Origin: Theropithecus gelada
Taxonomy: Eukaryota; Chordata; Mammalia; Primates; Cercopithecidae
NCBI RefSeq assembly: GCF_003255815.1
Contig: NC_037673.1
Span: forward strand, 90,022,902 to 90,086,901
DNA: 64,000 nt
Direction: 5' to 3'
The notes beneath the pieces are model-generated. The model searched no databases. It was given only the letters and a program-made list of their open reading frames with translations, and was not told the DNA's origin. Of this stretch, positions 47,371 to 59,033 are shown in pieces (the first letter of the stretch is position 1; the number at the start of each line of letters is the position of its first letter). The position numbers and the translations under genes are program-made.

Positions 47371-47784
47371 ACACATTTTTTGGCAAACATCAAGAACATT
47401 ATCCAAAATAGACCACGGACCTAGGTCATAAACAAATCTCAATAAATTTTAAAGGAATAAAATCATAAGACATATATTTTATGAGCACAACTGAATTAAA
47501 TTAGAAATCAATAGCAGAAAGAAATCTGGGAATACCCTCAATATTTGGAAGTTAAAGAACATACTCCTAAATAACCAATGCACCAAAAAAAGTGACAGCA
47601 ATATTAGAAAATATATTTTACTGAACGAAAGAAAAAACAGAATATTACACATTTCATATGATGCATAAAAGTGTTTGAAAGTAATTAATAGCTCTTTCAG
47701 GAAACAAAGGAAAGAAACCTTTCCAACACATTCTACAATGACAGTATTACCCCGATATCCAAGACAAACCCATCCCATTCTGTA
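47371..47784 (+). mobile_element. LINE-1 ORF2 fragment, sense (inverted partner)
   Basis: Sense L1 endonuclease to early reverse-transcriptase sequence (AGACCACGGACCTAGGTCAT, TCTCAATAAATTTTAAAGGA, ATACTCCTAAATAACCAATG). Seen from the minus strand, an inverted upstream L1 piece precedes a sense downstream piece, as in twin priming. Confidence 0.8.
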
Positions 47785-47786
47785 TA

Positions 47787-48993
47787 TAGTCATGTGTCAC
47801 CTAAAGATGGTGATACATTCTGAGAAGAGCATCATTAGGCAATTTTTTCATTGTGTGAACATTACAGTGTACTTACACAAACCTCGATGGTAGAGCTTAC
47901 TATATACCTAGGCTATATGCTATTGCTTATAGCTCCTGGGCTACAAACTGGTACAGCATGTGACTGTACTAAATATTGCAGGCAATTGTAACACATGGTA
48001 AATATCTGTGTATCTAAACACAGAAAAGGTATGGTAAAAATATAGTATAAAAAACAGAAAAATATGGTACACCAGTATATGGCACTTATCATTCACGGAG
48101 CTTACAGGACTGGAAGCTGCTTTGGGTGAGTCAGTGAATGCTGAGTGAATGTGAAGACCTAGGACATTACTGAACACTACTGTAGACTTTATTAAGCACC
48201 ATACACTTAGGCTACACTATATTTGTAAAAAGTATTTTTCTTTTGTCAATAATAAATTAATCTTAGCTTACTATAACTTTTTTACTCTATAAACTTATTG
48301 TTTTACTTTTGTGTAATAACACTTAGCATAAAACACATTGTATACAATATTTACCTTTATATCCTTATTCTATACGTTTTTAAAAATATTTTAAGACTTT
48401 TTCTTAATGTTTTAAACTATTTTAGTTTAAAAATAAGAAACAAACACACACATTAGCCTAGGCCCACACAGGGTCAGGATGATCAATATCACGGACTTCC
48501 ACCTCCATATTTTGTCTCCCTGGAAGGTTTTCATGGGCAACTACAAGCATAGAGCAGTATAACGATGCTTTTCTCTGGAATATCCTATAACAATGCTTTT
48601 TTCTGGAATATTACCTGAAGGACTTGCTTGAAGCTGTTTTACAGTGAAGCTGTTAACTGTTTTATAGTTAACAGCTTTTTTAAAAAGTAGAAGAATATGC
48701 TAAAATAATAATGAAATATATGTAAATACATAAACCAGTAACACGGTCATTTATTATCATTATCAACTATTAGGCATTGTATGCATTGTACATAATTATG
48801 TTATATTTTTATAAAACTGGTAGGTTTGTGTATACTAGCATCATCACAAACATGAGTAATGAATTACGCTACATATGACAGCTATAGCATTACTGGGCAA
48901 AAGGAATTTTTCAGATCCATTATAATCATATGGGACCACTATCATATTTGTTGTCTTTAGTTGACCAAAATGTCGTTATGCAGTACATGACTG
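47787..48993 (+). mobile_element. Tigger-like DNA transposon (Tc1/mariner, pogo group)
   Basis: Terminal inverted repeats: AGTCATGTGTCACCTAAAG on the left and, on the right, GTCGTTATGCAGTACATGACTG. TA dinucleotides flank both ends (47785-47786 and 48994-48995). The interior carries CACAAACCTCGATGGTAGAG, CAGGCAATTGTAACACATGG and CACACAGGGTCAGGATGATC, as I recall for a roughly 1.2-kb Tigger derivative. No transposase frame is open. The exact family name (MER8/Tigger3 group) is tentative. Confidence 0.85.
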
Positions 48994-48995
48994 TA

Positions 48996-49505
48996 TACCA
49001 TGTATACCATTTCTTTATTTGCTGACAGACGTTTAGGTTTATATTATATCTTGGCTATTGTGAATAGTGTTGCAATAAACATGGGGGTAAAGATACTTCA
49101 TCAATATACTGATTTCCTTTCCTTTAGATGAATACTCAGTAGTGGGACAGCTGGATCATATGGTAGTTCTATTTTCAGTTTTACTTTTTAGAAAGCTGAA
49201 TACTGTTTTATATCATGATTATACTAATTTATATTCCCACCAACAGTATGTAAGAGTTCCCTTTTCTGTGCATCCTTGATAGCATTTGGTATTTTTTGTC
49301 TTTTTAGTAATAGCCATTTTAACTGGAATTAGAGGATACCTCATTGTGATTTTGATTTGCATTTCCCTGATGACTAGTGGTGTTGAGCATGTTTTCATAT
49401 ATTTATTGGGCATTTGTATGACTTCTTTTGAGAAATGCCTATTCAGATCCTGTGCCTATTTTAAAATCTGATTTTTTTTTTTTCTTTTTTTGCTGTGGAG
49501 TTTCT
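48996..49505 (-). mobile_element. LINE-1 3' region, antisense
   Basis: Reverse of the end of L1 ORF2/3'UTR: GTGTTGCAATAAACATGGGG, CTGGATCATATGGTAGTTCT, GAGGATACCTCATTGTGATT and CATTTCCCTGATGACTAGTG. Orientation flips at about 49506. Confidence 0.85.
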
Positions 49506-50420
49506 TGTATTTCAACTGATTTTTGATGAGGGTTCCATGAAAAGTTAACGGGGAAAATATTAGTCTTCTAAAAAAATGTTGCCGAGACACTAAATATCAA
49601 CATACAAGAATTATACTTGGACTCTTTCCTCACAAGATATAAAAAAAGTTAACTCAAAATTGATTGAAAACTTAACTGTAAGAACTAAAATAAAAAAATT
49701 CTTAGAACAAATCATAGGTGGAAATCTTGACACTGGAGTAGGCAATGGTTTCTTAATGTAATACCAAAAGCAGAATCAACAAAAATTGGACTGCATTAAA
49801 ATTCAAAACTGCTGTTTTTCAAAGATTATCCATAAAGTGAAAAGACAACCTACGGAATGGGAGAATATATATGCAAATCATGTATACCAGAATACATAAA
49901 GAACTAGTACAAAATCTTCACAGCATTCTCCACCCCAGTAAGACTGCAGGAGGCAATGGAATGCCACAGAGGTTTTGGAGCTCAGAGGAATGTAATCCGA
50001 TTTAGGTTTTAGCAAGTTTACCATGAAACTCTAAATTAAGATCAATACTGTCATGTATTGTCTCCCCCCGCCACCAAAAAAGGGGGGAACTAGTACAACT
50101 CAACAATACAAAGATAAATAACTCAATTTTAAAATGGCCAAGAATTGAATACATGTTTCTTCAAAGAAGACATACAAATGGCCAATAAGTACATGAAATA
50201 ATGTTTAACATCATTAGAGAAATGCAAATTGAGACCACATGAGATATCAGCTGGGTTTTTTTAATAGGAATTGCATTAAATCTGTATATTAATGTGGGGA
50301 AGTATTGCCACTTCACAGCTCACTGGAATGTCTATAATCAAAAGACAAAAATAACAAGTGATGAGAGAATGTGGAGAAATTGAAACCCTCATACACAGCT
50401 GATAGAATTATAAATGTTTC
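49506..50420 (+). mobile_element. LINE-1 ORF2 C-terminal fragment, sense
   Basis: Sense L1 from CAAAATTGATTGAAAACTTA through GAATGGGAGAATATATATGC and on to GATGAGAGAATGTGGAGAAA, decayed. A foreign 174-bp segment lies at 49913-50086. Confidence 0.8.
49913..50086. repeat. 174-bp insert of unknown origin in L1, with target duplication
   Basis: L1 sequence is interrupted between two copies of GAACTAGTACAA (49901-49912 and 50087-50098). The insert runs from AATCTTCACAGCATTCTCC to a (C)6/(A)6/(G)n end. It has no Alu or L1 similarity and was not recognised. The A6 run near its end could be the remnant of a short A-tail. Confidence 0.65.
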
Positions 50421-50435
50421 CTCCCTACCCCATCA

Positions 50436-50605
50436 GTGGGGATATTTCCTTAATAGCATATTATATTCCTTATATTTCCTTATATAGTTCTTTATATATA
50501 TTCCTTGTATTTCCTTATTATATTTATATTTCCTTATATATTATATTCTTTATATTTCCTTATATATTTCCTATATATATATTTCTTATATTTCCTTAAT
50601 ACCTT
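50436..50605 (+). repeat. Degenerate AT-rich minisatellite
   Basis: About a dozen imperfect repeats of a TATATTTCCTTA-type unit, with TA-rich spacers. Confidence 0.8.
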
Positions 50606-50807
50606 AATGTATTTTATAATCATTTTTGTCCTCTCTTTCACTAAACTGAAAACACATAAAGAGAAGGATTATGTCTCTTTCTCTTTCCAATATATATTTA
50701 GTATTACCACCATAACTTGATTATGCCTCTGTTACAGCACTGGTCACTCTGTGCTGTCTGCTATCACTGATTCGCTTACCTCTCTGTGTTAGTCTGCTTA
50801 CATTTCT

Positions 50808-51112
50808 TTTCTTTTCTTTTTTTTTTTTTTGAGATGAAGTCTAGCTCTGTTGCCCAGGCTGGAGTGCAATGGCTCGATCTTGGCTCACTGCAACCTCCGC
50901 CTCCTGGGTTCAAGCGATTCTTCTGCCTCAGCCTCCCAAGTGGCTGGGACTACAGGCACACACCACCATGCCTGGCTAACTTTTTGTATTTTTAGTAGAG
51001 ACAGGGTTTCACCATGTTGACCAGGCTGGTCTCGAACTCCTGACCTCGTGATCCACCCACCTCAGTCTCCCAAAGTGCTGGGATTACAGGCGTGAGCCAC
51101 CATGCCTGGCCT
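50808..51112 (-). mobile_element. Alu (S-like), antisense
   Basis: A perfect 16-bp duplication GTCTGCTTACATTTCT lies at 50792-50807 and 51113-51128. It lies in the left stub of the MaLR LTR. Confidence 0.96.
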
Positions 51113-51159
51113 GTCTGCTTACATTTCTATAAAGCAATACTTGAGGTTATTTGGACAAC

Positions 51160-51740
51160 TCAGCCATTCCAGTCTGTGGGCTTAGGAGAGTCCAAACCAC
51201 CTGGGAGTGGAAGTAGTACCACAGCACAGCATAGCTACTCTACAAAAGCGTGACCAGATTGCTTCCTTAAGTGGGTCCCCAACCTGTTCCTCCTCACTGG
51301 GTGGGACTTTCCAACTGGGGGCCTCCAATCACTCCCACTGACATTCTCTAGCCCAGAGAGGTTTGAAAACTTCCCGGGAAAGAGTTCCCAGAAGGAGGGG
51401 TGGGCCACCATCTTTGCTGTTTCAGCAACTTAGGTGTTCCAGCAACTTAGCTATTCCAGCCTCTAGGCTTTGGAAAGCCCAACCTGATGCGGGGGCAGAA
51501 AGAGTACCCCAGCACAGCATGGCTGCTCTACTAAAGTGGAGCTAGGCTGCTTCTTCAAGCAGATCCCCATGATCCTGTTCCTCCTGGCTGGATGACATCT
51601 CCCAACTGGGGTCTCCAATTACCTCTTACATGTGCATTTGGGCCGGTAACAGGTCTGTACCCCTTGGGACAAAGCTCCCAGAGGTAGGGGCAGGTTGCCA
51701 TCTTTACTGTTTCACAGCCTTCACTGGTGATACCTCCAGA
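51160..51740 (+). repeat. Tandem duplication (about 288-bp period) in L1 5'UTR
   Basis: Two diverged units: CACAGCATAGCTACTCTAC near 51225 and CACAGCATGGCTGCTCTAC near 51513. Each is followed by a GTTCCTCCT, CCAACTGGGG and CCATCTTTGCTGTTTC or CCATCTTTACTGTTTC series. Confidence 0.8.
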
Positions 51741-52540
51741 TACTGGAAAAATCTGAGGCAACTAGGGACTGGAGCAGATGCCCAACAAACTGCAGCAGCC
51801 CTGTGGAAAAGTGGCCAGACTGTTAAAAAAGAAAACAACAACAAAAAAAACCCCAAACCCCATCCAAAGGTCAGCAACCTTAAAGATTAAAGGTAGATAA
51901 AGCCCACAAAGATGAGAATCAGTGCAAGAATGCCGAAAACTCGAAAAAGCCAGAGTGCATTCTCTCCTTCAAATGACCACCTCACCTTTCCAGCAAGGTT
52001 TTGGAAAGGGGCTGAGACTGATACAGCTGAATAACAGAAGTAGACATCAGAATGTGGATTAAAACAAACCATTGAGCTAAAGGAGCACATCCTAAATCAA
52101 TGCAAGAAAGCTAAAAATCACAATAAAACATTGCAGGAGCTGACAAAATATCCAGGATAGAAAATATAACTGACTGGAGAGAGCTGAAAAACAAAATACA
52201 AGAATTTCATAATGCAATCGCAAGTATTAATAGCAGAATACTCCAAGAGGAGGAAAGAATCTCAGATCTTGTAAACTGTCTTTCTGAAAAAGGACAGGTA
52301 GACAAGAATAGAGGAAAAAGAATAAAAAAAGAATGAACAAAATATCTGAGAAATACGGGGTTATGTAAAAAGAACAAATCTATGACTGATTGGTGTACCT
52401 GAAAGAACTGAGGAGAATGGAACCAATTTGGAAAACATATTTCAGGATATCATCCACGAGAACTTCTATAACCTTGCTAGATAGGCCAATATGCAAATTC
52501 AGGAAATGCAGAGAACTCCAGTAAGATATTCCATGAGAAG

Positions 52541-52843
52541 GCCAGGCACGGTGGCTCAGGCCTATAATCCCAGCACTTGGGAGGCCGAGGCAGGTGGATC
52601 ACGAGGTCAGGAAATTGAGACTATCCTGGCTAACATGGTGAAACCCCATCTCTACTAAAAATACAAAAAACATTAGCTGGGTGTGGTAGCAGGCACCTGT
52701 AGTCCCAGGTACTCAGGAGGCTGAGGCAGGAGAATGGCATGAACCTGGGAGGCAGAGCTTACACTGAGCTGAGATTGCGCCACTGCACTCCAGCCTGGGC
52801 AACAGAGTGAGACTACGTCTCAAAAAAAAAAAAAAAAAAAAAA
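52541..52843 (+). mobile_element. Alu, sense, inside L1 ORF1
   Basis: A 17-18-bp duplication AAGATATTCCATGAGAAG lies at 52523-52540 and 52844-52861. A24 tail. Confidence 0.96.
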
Positions 52844-52929
52844 AAGATATTCCATGAGAAGATCATCCGCAAGACACATAATCATCAGGTTCTTCAAGGT
52901 GGAAATGGAAGAAAAATTGTTAAGGGCAG

Positions 52930-53595
52930 TGATATAGTTTGGTAGTTTCCCCATCCAAATCTCATCTTGAATTGTAGTTCTCATAATCTCAATGTGTTGT
53001 GAGAGGAACCCTCTGGGAAGTAATTGAATCAAGGGAGTGCTTACCCTCATGCTGTTCTCATGATAGTGAGTGAGTTCTCATGAGATCTGATGGTTTTATA
53101 AGGGGCTTCCCTCTTCGCTTGGCTCTCATTCTTCTCTCTCCTGCTGCCCTGTGAAGATGGAAGTGTTTGCTTTGCCTTCTGCCATGAGTGCAAGTTTCCC
53201 GAGGAACTGTGAGTCAATTAAACCCCTTTCCTTTATAAATTGCCCAGTCTCAGGTATGCCTTTTTTTTTTTTTTGAGACAGAGTCTCACTCTGTTACCTA
53301 GGCTATAGTGCAGTGGCGTGATCTCGGCTTGCTGCAACCTCTGCCACCCGGGTTCAAGTGATTCTCCTGCCTCAGCCTCCCAAGTAGCTGGGATTACAGG
53401 CGCCTGCCATTGCATCAGGCTAACTTTTGTATTTTTAGTAGAGATGGGGTTTCATCATCTTGGCCAGGCTGGTCTTGAACTCCTGACCTCGTGATCTACC
53501 TGCCTTGGCTTCCCAAAGTGCTGGGATTACAGGTGTGAGCCACTGCGTCCGGCCTCAGGTATGTCCTTATAGCAGCGTGAGAACTGACTAATATA
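52930..53595 (+). mobile_element. MST/THE1-type MaLR solo LTR, sense, inside L1 ORF1
   Basis: Starts TGATATAGTTTGGTAG and ends CTGACTAATATA, with GAGATCTGATGGTTTTATAA and GCCTTCTGCCATGAG in between. Perfect 5-bp duplication GGCAG (52925-52929 and 53596-53600). An antisense Alu splits its 3' part. Confidence 0.95.
53259..53553 (-). mobile_element. Alu, antisense, inside MST-type LTR
   Basis: Duplication CTCAGGTATG at 53249-53258 and 53554-53563. T14 tail then GAGACAGAGTCTCACTC. Confidence 0.96.
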
Positions 53596-54710
53596 GGCAG
53601 CAGGAGAGAAAAGTCACTTACAAAGGGAAGCCCATGAAACTAATAGTGAACCTCTTAGAAGAAACCCTGCAAGCCAGAAGATATTGGGGGCCAATATTTA
53701 GCATTCTTAAAGAAAAGCAATTCCAACCCAGAATTTTATATCCAGCCAAACTAAGTTTCCTAAGTGAAGGAGAAAAAAGATCATTTTCAAACAAACAAAT
53801 GCTGAGGAAATTTGTTATCACCATATCTGCCTTACAAGAGCTCCTGAAGTAAGCACTAAATATAAAAAGGAAAAAACACTACCAAACATTACAAAAACAC
53901 ACTAACATACACAGACCAATGACACTACGAAACAACCACATAAGAAGTGTGCAAAATAACCAGCTAGCATCAATATGACAGGATCAAATTCACACATAAC
54001 AATATCAACCTTAAATGTAAATGGGATAAATGCCACAATTAAAAGACACAGAGTGGCAAGCTGAATAAGGAACCAAGACCCAATTGTATGCTGTCTGCAA
54101 GAGACCCATCTCACATGCGATGACACACATAGGGTCAAAATAAAGGGATGGAGAGAAATTTGCCAAGTAAATGGAAAACAGAAAAAAGCAGGTGTTACAA
54201 TCCTAGTTTCTGACAAGAGAGACTTCAAACCAACAAAGATTAAAAAAAGACAAAGAAGGACATTACATAATGGTAAAGGGTTCAATTCAATAAGAAGAGC
54301 TAACTACCCTAAATATATATGCACCCAATAAAGGAGCACCCAGATTCATAAAGCAAGTTATTTGAGACCTTCAAAGAGACTTAGACTCTCACACAATAAT
54401 AGCAGGAGACTTTAATATCCCCACTGACAATGTTAGATAGATGATCAAGACAGAAAATTAACAAAGATATTCAGGACCTGAACTCAGCTCTGGATCAAAT
54501 AAACCTGATAGATATCTACAGAACTCTCTATTCAAACACAACAGAATCATAAATTCTTCTCATTGCCACATGGCACTTACTCTAAAATTGATCACATAAT
54601 CAGAAGTAAAATACTCCTCAGCAAATGCAAAAAAAAAAAAATGAAATCATAACAGTCTCTCAAACCACAGCACAATCAAATTAGAAGTCAAGACTAAAAA
54701 ATTCACTCAT

Positions 54711-55005
54711 GGTGGTTCATGCCTGTAATCCCAGCACTTTGGGAGGCTGAGGTGGGTGGATCACCTGAGGTCAGGAATTGAGAGTTTGAGACCAGCCTGG
54801 CCAACATGGTGAAACCCTGTCTCTACTAAAAATATGAAAATTAGCCAGGCATGGTGATGGGCACCTGTAATTCCAGCAACTTGGGAAGCTAAGGCAAGAG
54901 AATCACTTGAACCCAGGAAGTGGAGGTTACAGTGAGCTGAGACTGCACCATTGCACTCCAGTCTGGGAGACAGAATGAGGCTCCATGTCAAAAACAAACA
55001 AACAA
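54711..55005 (+). mobile_element. Alu, sense, inside L1 ORF2
   Basis: 5' end slightly truncated (begins ATGGTGGTTCATGCC) with a (CAAA)n tail. ATTCACTCA on the left and ACACTCAAAA on the right are consistent with an eroded duplication. Confidence 0.9.
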
Positions 55006-57797
55006 AAAACACTCAAAATGATACAATTACATGGAAATTGAATAACATGCTCCTGAATGACTTTTGGGTAAATAATGAAATAAAGGCAGAGATCAAAATG
55101 TTTTTTGAAACTAAGAACAAAGATACAATGTACTAGAATCTCTGGAACACAACTAAGACAGTGTTAAGAGGGAAATTTATAGCACTAAATGCCTACATCA
55201 AAAAGTTAGAAAGATCTCAAGTTAACAAGCTAACATTACAATTAAAGAACTAGAGAACCAAAAGCAAACAAATCCAAAGCTAGTAGAAGACAAGAAATAA
55301 CAAAAATAAGGGCTGAACTGAAGGAGACAGAGACAAGAAAAGCCATTTAAAAGATCAACAAATCCAGGAGCTGGATTTCAAAAACATTTGAAAAAATAGA
55401 TAGATGGCTAGCCAGATTAATGAAGAAGAAAAGAGGGAAGATTATAAACACAATCAGAAATAATAAACACAATCAGAATAATAAGGGGGATATTACCAGT
55501 GACTACATAGAAATAAAAACAACTATCAGGGAATATTATAAACACCTCTATGTACATGAACTAGAAAATCTAGAAGAAATGGATACATTCCTGGACACAT
55601 ACATCCTCTCATGACTGAACCACAAAAAATTAAATCCCTGAACAGAATATGAAGGAGCTGTGAAACTGAACCAGCAATACATAGCTGACCAACCAAAAAA
55701 AGCCCAGAAGCAGATGATGGATTCACAGCTGTATTCTACCAGATGTACAAACAGGAGCTGGTACCATTTCTACTAAAACTATTTCAAAAAATTGAAAAGG
55801 AGGTACTTCTTCCTAACTCATTCTATGAGGCCAGCATCATCCTGATACCAAAACCTGACAGAGACACAGGAAAAAAAAAAAAAAAAAACCTTCAGGCCAA
55901 TATTCTAGATGAACATCAGTGCAAAAATCCTCAAAAAAATACTTACAAACTGAATCTAGCAGCACATCAAAAAGCTTATGAAACATGATAAAGTAGGCTT
56001 CATTCCCAGGATGCAAGGTTGATTCAACATACTCAAATCAATAAATGTGACTCATCAAATAAACAGATCTAAAGACAAAAGCCACATAATTATCTCAATA
56101 GATGCAGAAAAGGCTTTTGATAATATGTACCATCTCTTCATGTTAAAAACTCTCAATAAACAAGGTATTGAAGGAACACACCTCAAAATAATAAGAGCCA
56201 TCTATGACAAACCCATAGCCTACATTATACTGAATAGGCAAAAGCTGGAAGCAGTTTCCCCTTGAAAACTAGCACCAGGATGCCCTCTCTTGCCACTTCC
56301 ATTCAACATAGTATCGAAAGTCCTAGCCAGAGCAATCAGAGAAGAGAAATAAACAAAGGGCATCCAAATAGGAAGAGAGGAAGTCAAACGATCTGTTTGC
56401 AGATGACATGATTTTATATCTAGAAAACCCCATAGTCTTAGCCCAAAGGCTCCTTCAGCTGATAAACAACTTCAGCAAAGTTTCAGGATACAAAATTAAA
56501 GTACAAAAATCATCAGCATTCCTGTATACCAACAACAACCAAACTGAGAGCCAAATCAGAAAGGCCATCCCATTCACAAGTGCCACAAAAATAAAATACC
56601 TAAAAATACAGCTAACCAAGGAGGTGAAAGATCTCTACAATGAGAATTACAAAACAGTCCTCAAAGAAATCAGAGAAAACACAAACAAATGGAAAAACAT
56701 CCCATGCTCATGGATAGAGTCTATCTATATCATTAAAATGGCTACACTGCCCAAAGTAATTTATAGATTCAATGCTATTCCTATCAAACCACCAATGACA
56801 TTCTTCACAGAACTAGAACAAATTATTTTAAAACGTATGTGGAACTAAAAAAGAGCCTAAATGACCAAGGTAATCCTAAACAAAAAGAACAAAGCTGGAG
56901 GAATTGTGTTACCTAACTTCAAACTACACTACAGGCAACAGTGACCAAAACAACTTGGTATTGGTACAAAAACAGGCACATAGACCAATGGAACAGAATA
57001 GGGAGCCCCATATCAGAAATAAGGTCGTGTATCTACAAGCATGTGATTTTTGACAAGGAAACTATCAATAGAGTAAATAGAAAACCTACAGAATGGGAGA
57101 AAATATTTGGAAACCATGCATCTGACAAAGATCTAATATTCAGCATCTAAAGGAGCTCAAAGAAATTTACCAGAGAAAAACAAACAACTCCATTAAAATG
57201 GGGGCTCATGGTCCTGCAGGCTGTACAAGCACAGTGCCAGCATCTGTTCAGCTTCTGGTGAGGCCTCAGGAGGCTTAGTCATGGCAGAGGGCAAAGCAGG
57301 AGCCTGTGTATCACATGCAAGAGAGGGGGAGGAGGTACCAGGTTCTTTTAAACAACCAACTCTTCAAGTGAATTCATTACCACATGGAGGGCACCAAGCC
57401 ATTAATGAGGGATCCACCACCATGATCCAAACGCCTCCCAACATTCCCCACCTCCAACACTGGGGATAACATTTCAACATGAGATTTGGAGGGAGGGGAC
57501 AAATGTCCAAACCATATCACTTTCTCAACCACCAGACTACATAATCTTCTTAAAACAAGACTGTATCTTCTTAACTTTTGTATCCCATTTCCCAGGCTAG
57601 TGGCTGGCACAGAGAAATTATGAAGTTATTTACGAGATCCCAAAGTATAATCTACAAACTTCTGAGGGAGTCCTGATATTCTTTCAGGTGGTATGCAACG
57701 TCAAAACTATTTTCATAACGATAAAATATTATATGTCATTTTTGCTATATTGACATTTGTACTAAAAGTGCAAAATCTTTGACACTTTAGGAAATCA

Positions 57798-58103
57798 GGC
57801 TGGGTGCGGTGGCTCATGCCTGTAATCCCAGCACTTTGGGAGGCTGAGGCGGGTGGATCACTGAGGTCAAGAGTTCGAGACCAGCCTGGCCAACATGGTG
57901 AAACCTCACTGGTACTAAAAATACAAAAATTAGCTGGGCATGGTGGCAGGCACCTATAATCCCAGTAACTCAGGAGGCGGAGGCAGGAGAATAGCTTGAA
58001 CCCAGGAGACAGAGGTTGTAGTGAGCCAAGATCATGCCACTGCCTTCTACCCTGGGCGACAGAGCGAGCGTCTGCCTCCAAAACAAAAAACAAAAAACAA
58101 AAA
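57798..58103 (+). mobile_element. Alu, sense
   Basis: Starts GGCTGGGTGCGGTGG with a (CAAAAA)n tail. Confidence 0.93.
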
Positions 58104-58105
58104 GT

Positions 58106-58617
58106 TATATTAGTTTTCCATTGCTGCTATAATAAATCACCACAAATTTATTGGCATAAAAACACAAAATTGTTGTCTTACAGTTTTCTAGGTCAGAAAT
58201 CTGAAACAGGTCTCACAAAGCTAAGATCAAGTGGTAAGCGGAGCTTCATTCCTTTTTGGAGATTCTGGGGATAAATCATTGTTTCTTTTGCATGTTCCAG
58301 CTTTAGAGGCTGCCCTCATTCCTTGACTTGTGGCCCACTTCCTCCATTTTCTAGCTAGCTAAGTGGGTTGTCTTTTTCCCATTGCATTATTCAGAATTCT
58401 TTTTCACCTCCCTCTTCCACTTTTGAGAACCCTTGTAATTACATTGAGACCACTTGGATAATCCATGATAATCTCACTATATTAAGGTAAACTGATTAGC
58501 AACCTTAATTCCATTTGTAACCTTAATTCCCCTTGGCCATGTAACATAACACAGTCACAGGTTCTATAGATTAGGATGTGGTATCTCATGGAGGCCATTA
58601 TCTTGCCTACCACAGTA
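58106..58617 (-). mobile_element. MaLR/ERVL-type LTR, antisense (MLT1-like)
   Basis: Read antisense from TTAGTTTTCCATTGCTGCTA through CAGTTTTCTAGGTCAGAAAT, CCTTAATTCCCCTTGGCCAT and the end GGAGGCCATTATCTTGCCTA with CCACA. I recall this order from an MLT1-like family. The name is tentative. Confidence 0.5.
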
Positions 58618-58698
58618 CTCATTATATTTTTTTCACCGTTACACACTCAGAATAGTGCCAGGTTTGCTTATGTCTTTGATAGGAAGTAAAAATTACTA

Positions 58699-59033
58699 CT
58701 TATTTATTTATTTATTTATTTATTGAGACAGAGTCTCACTCTGTTGCCCGGGAGGGAGTGCAGTGTTGCAATCTCTGCTCATGGCAACCTCTACCTCCCA
58801 AGTTCAAGTAATTCTCATGCCTCAGCCTCCCAAGTAACTGGGATTACAGGTGCATGCCACCACACCTGGCTAATTTGTGTGTGTGTGTGTGTGTGTGTGT
58901 ATAATTTTTTTTTTGTAGAGATGGGGCTTCGCCATGTTGGCTAGGCTGGTCTTGAACTCTTGACCTCAAGTGATCTACCCACCTCTGCCTCCCAAAGTGC
59001 TGAGATTACAGGCCTGAGCCACTGTACAAGGCC
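58699..59033 (-). mobile_element. Alu, antisense, with (GT)n tract
   Basis: Duplication AAAAATTACTA at 58688-58698 and 59034-59044. A (TTTA)n tail, and a GT run at 58876-58900 in the middle linker. Confidence 0.95.

Larger units (their letters stand above)
51159..57202 (+). mobile_element. LINE-1 with 5'UTR (L1PB-like), 3' end missing, heavily interrupted
   Basis: 5'UTR (51159-51910) with a tandem duplication, ORF1 start near 51912 (ATGAGAATCAGTGCAAGAAT), ORF1 to about 53850, and ORF2 start near 53978 (ATGACAGGATCAAATTCAC). The ORF2 endonuclease, reverse transcriptase (to 56848) and a C-terminal part end near ACAACTCCATTAAAATGGGG. A block of ORF2 is lost near 57060, and the last part of ORF2 and the 3'UTR are absent. 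An Alu, an MST-type LTR (itself with an Alu) and a further Alu interrupt it. All frames are broken. Confidence 0.87.
50786..57519 (-). mobile_element. MaLR LTR (MST/MLT1 type), antisense, split by L1 and Alu
   Basis: The left stub (50786-50807 plus 51129-51158) reads TGTTAGTCTGCTTACATTTC then AAAGCAATACTTGAGG. The right part (57203-57519) continues with GGCTCATGGTCCTGCAGGCT, GGCTTCTGGTGAGGCCTCAG and the LTR start (reverse) CAAACCATATCA. The parts are consecutive in the recalled MaLR consensus, so the material between them was inserted later. The junction bases next to the L1 are eroded. Confidence 0.65.

Noticed and set aside
50414..50720. Hydrophobic small membrane protein
   Set aside because: Composition is explained by the AT-rich minisatellite.
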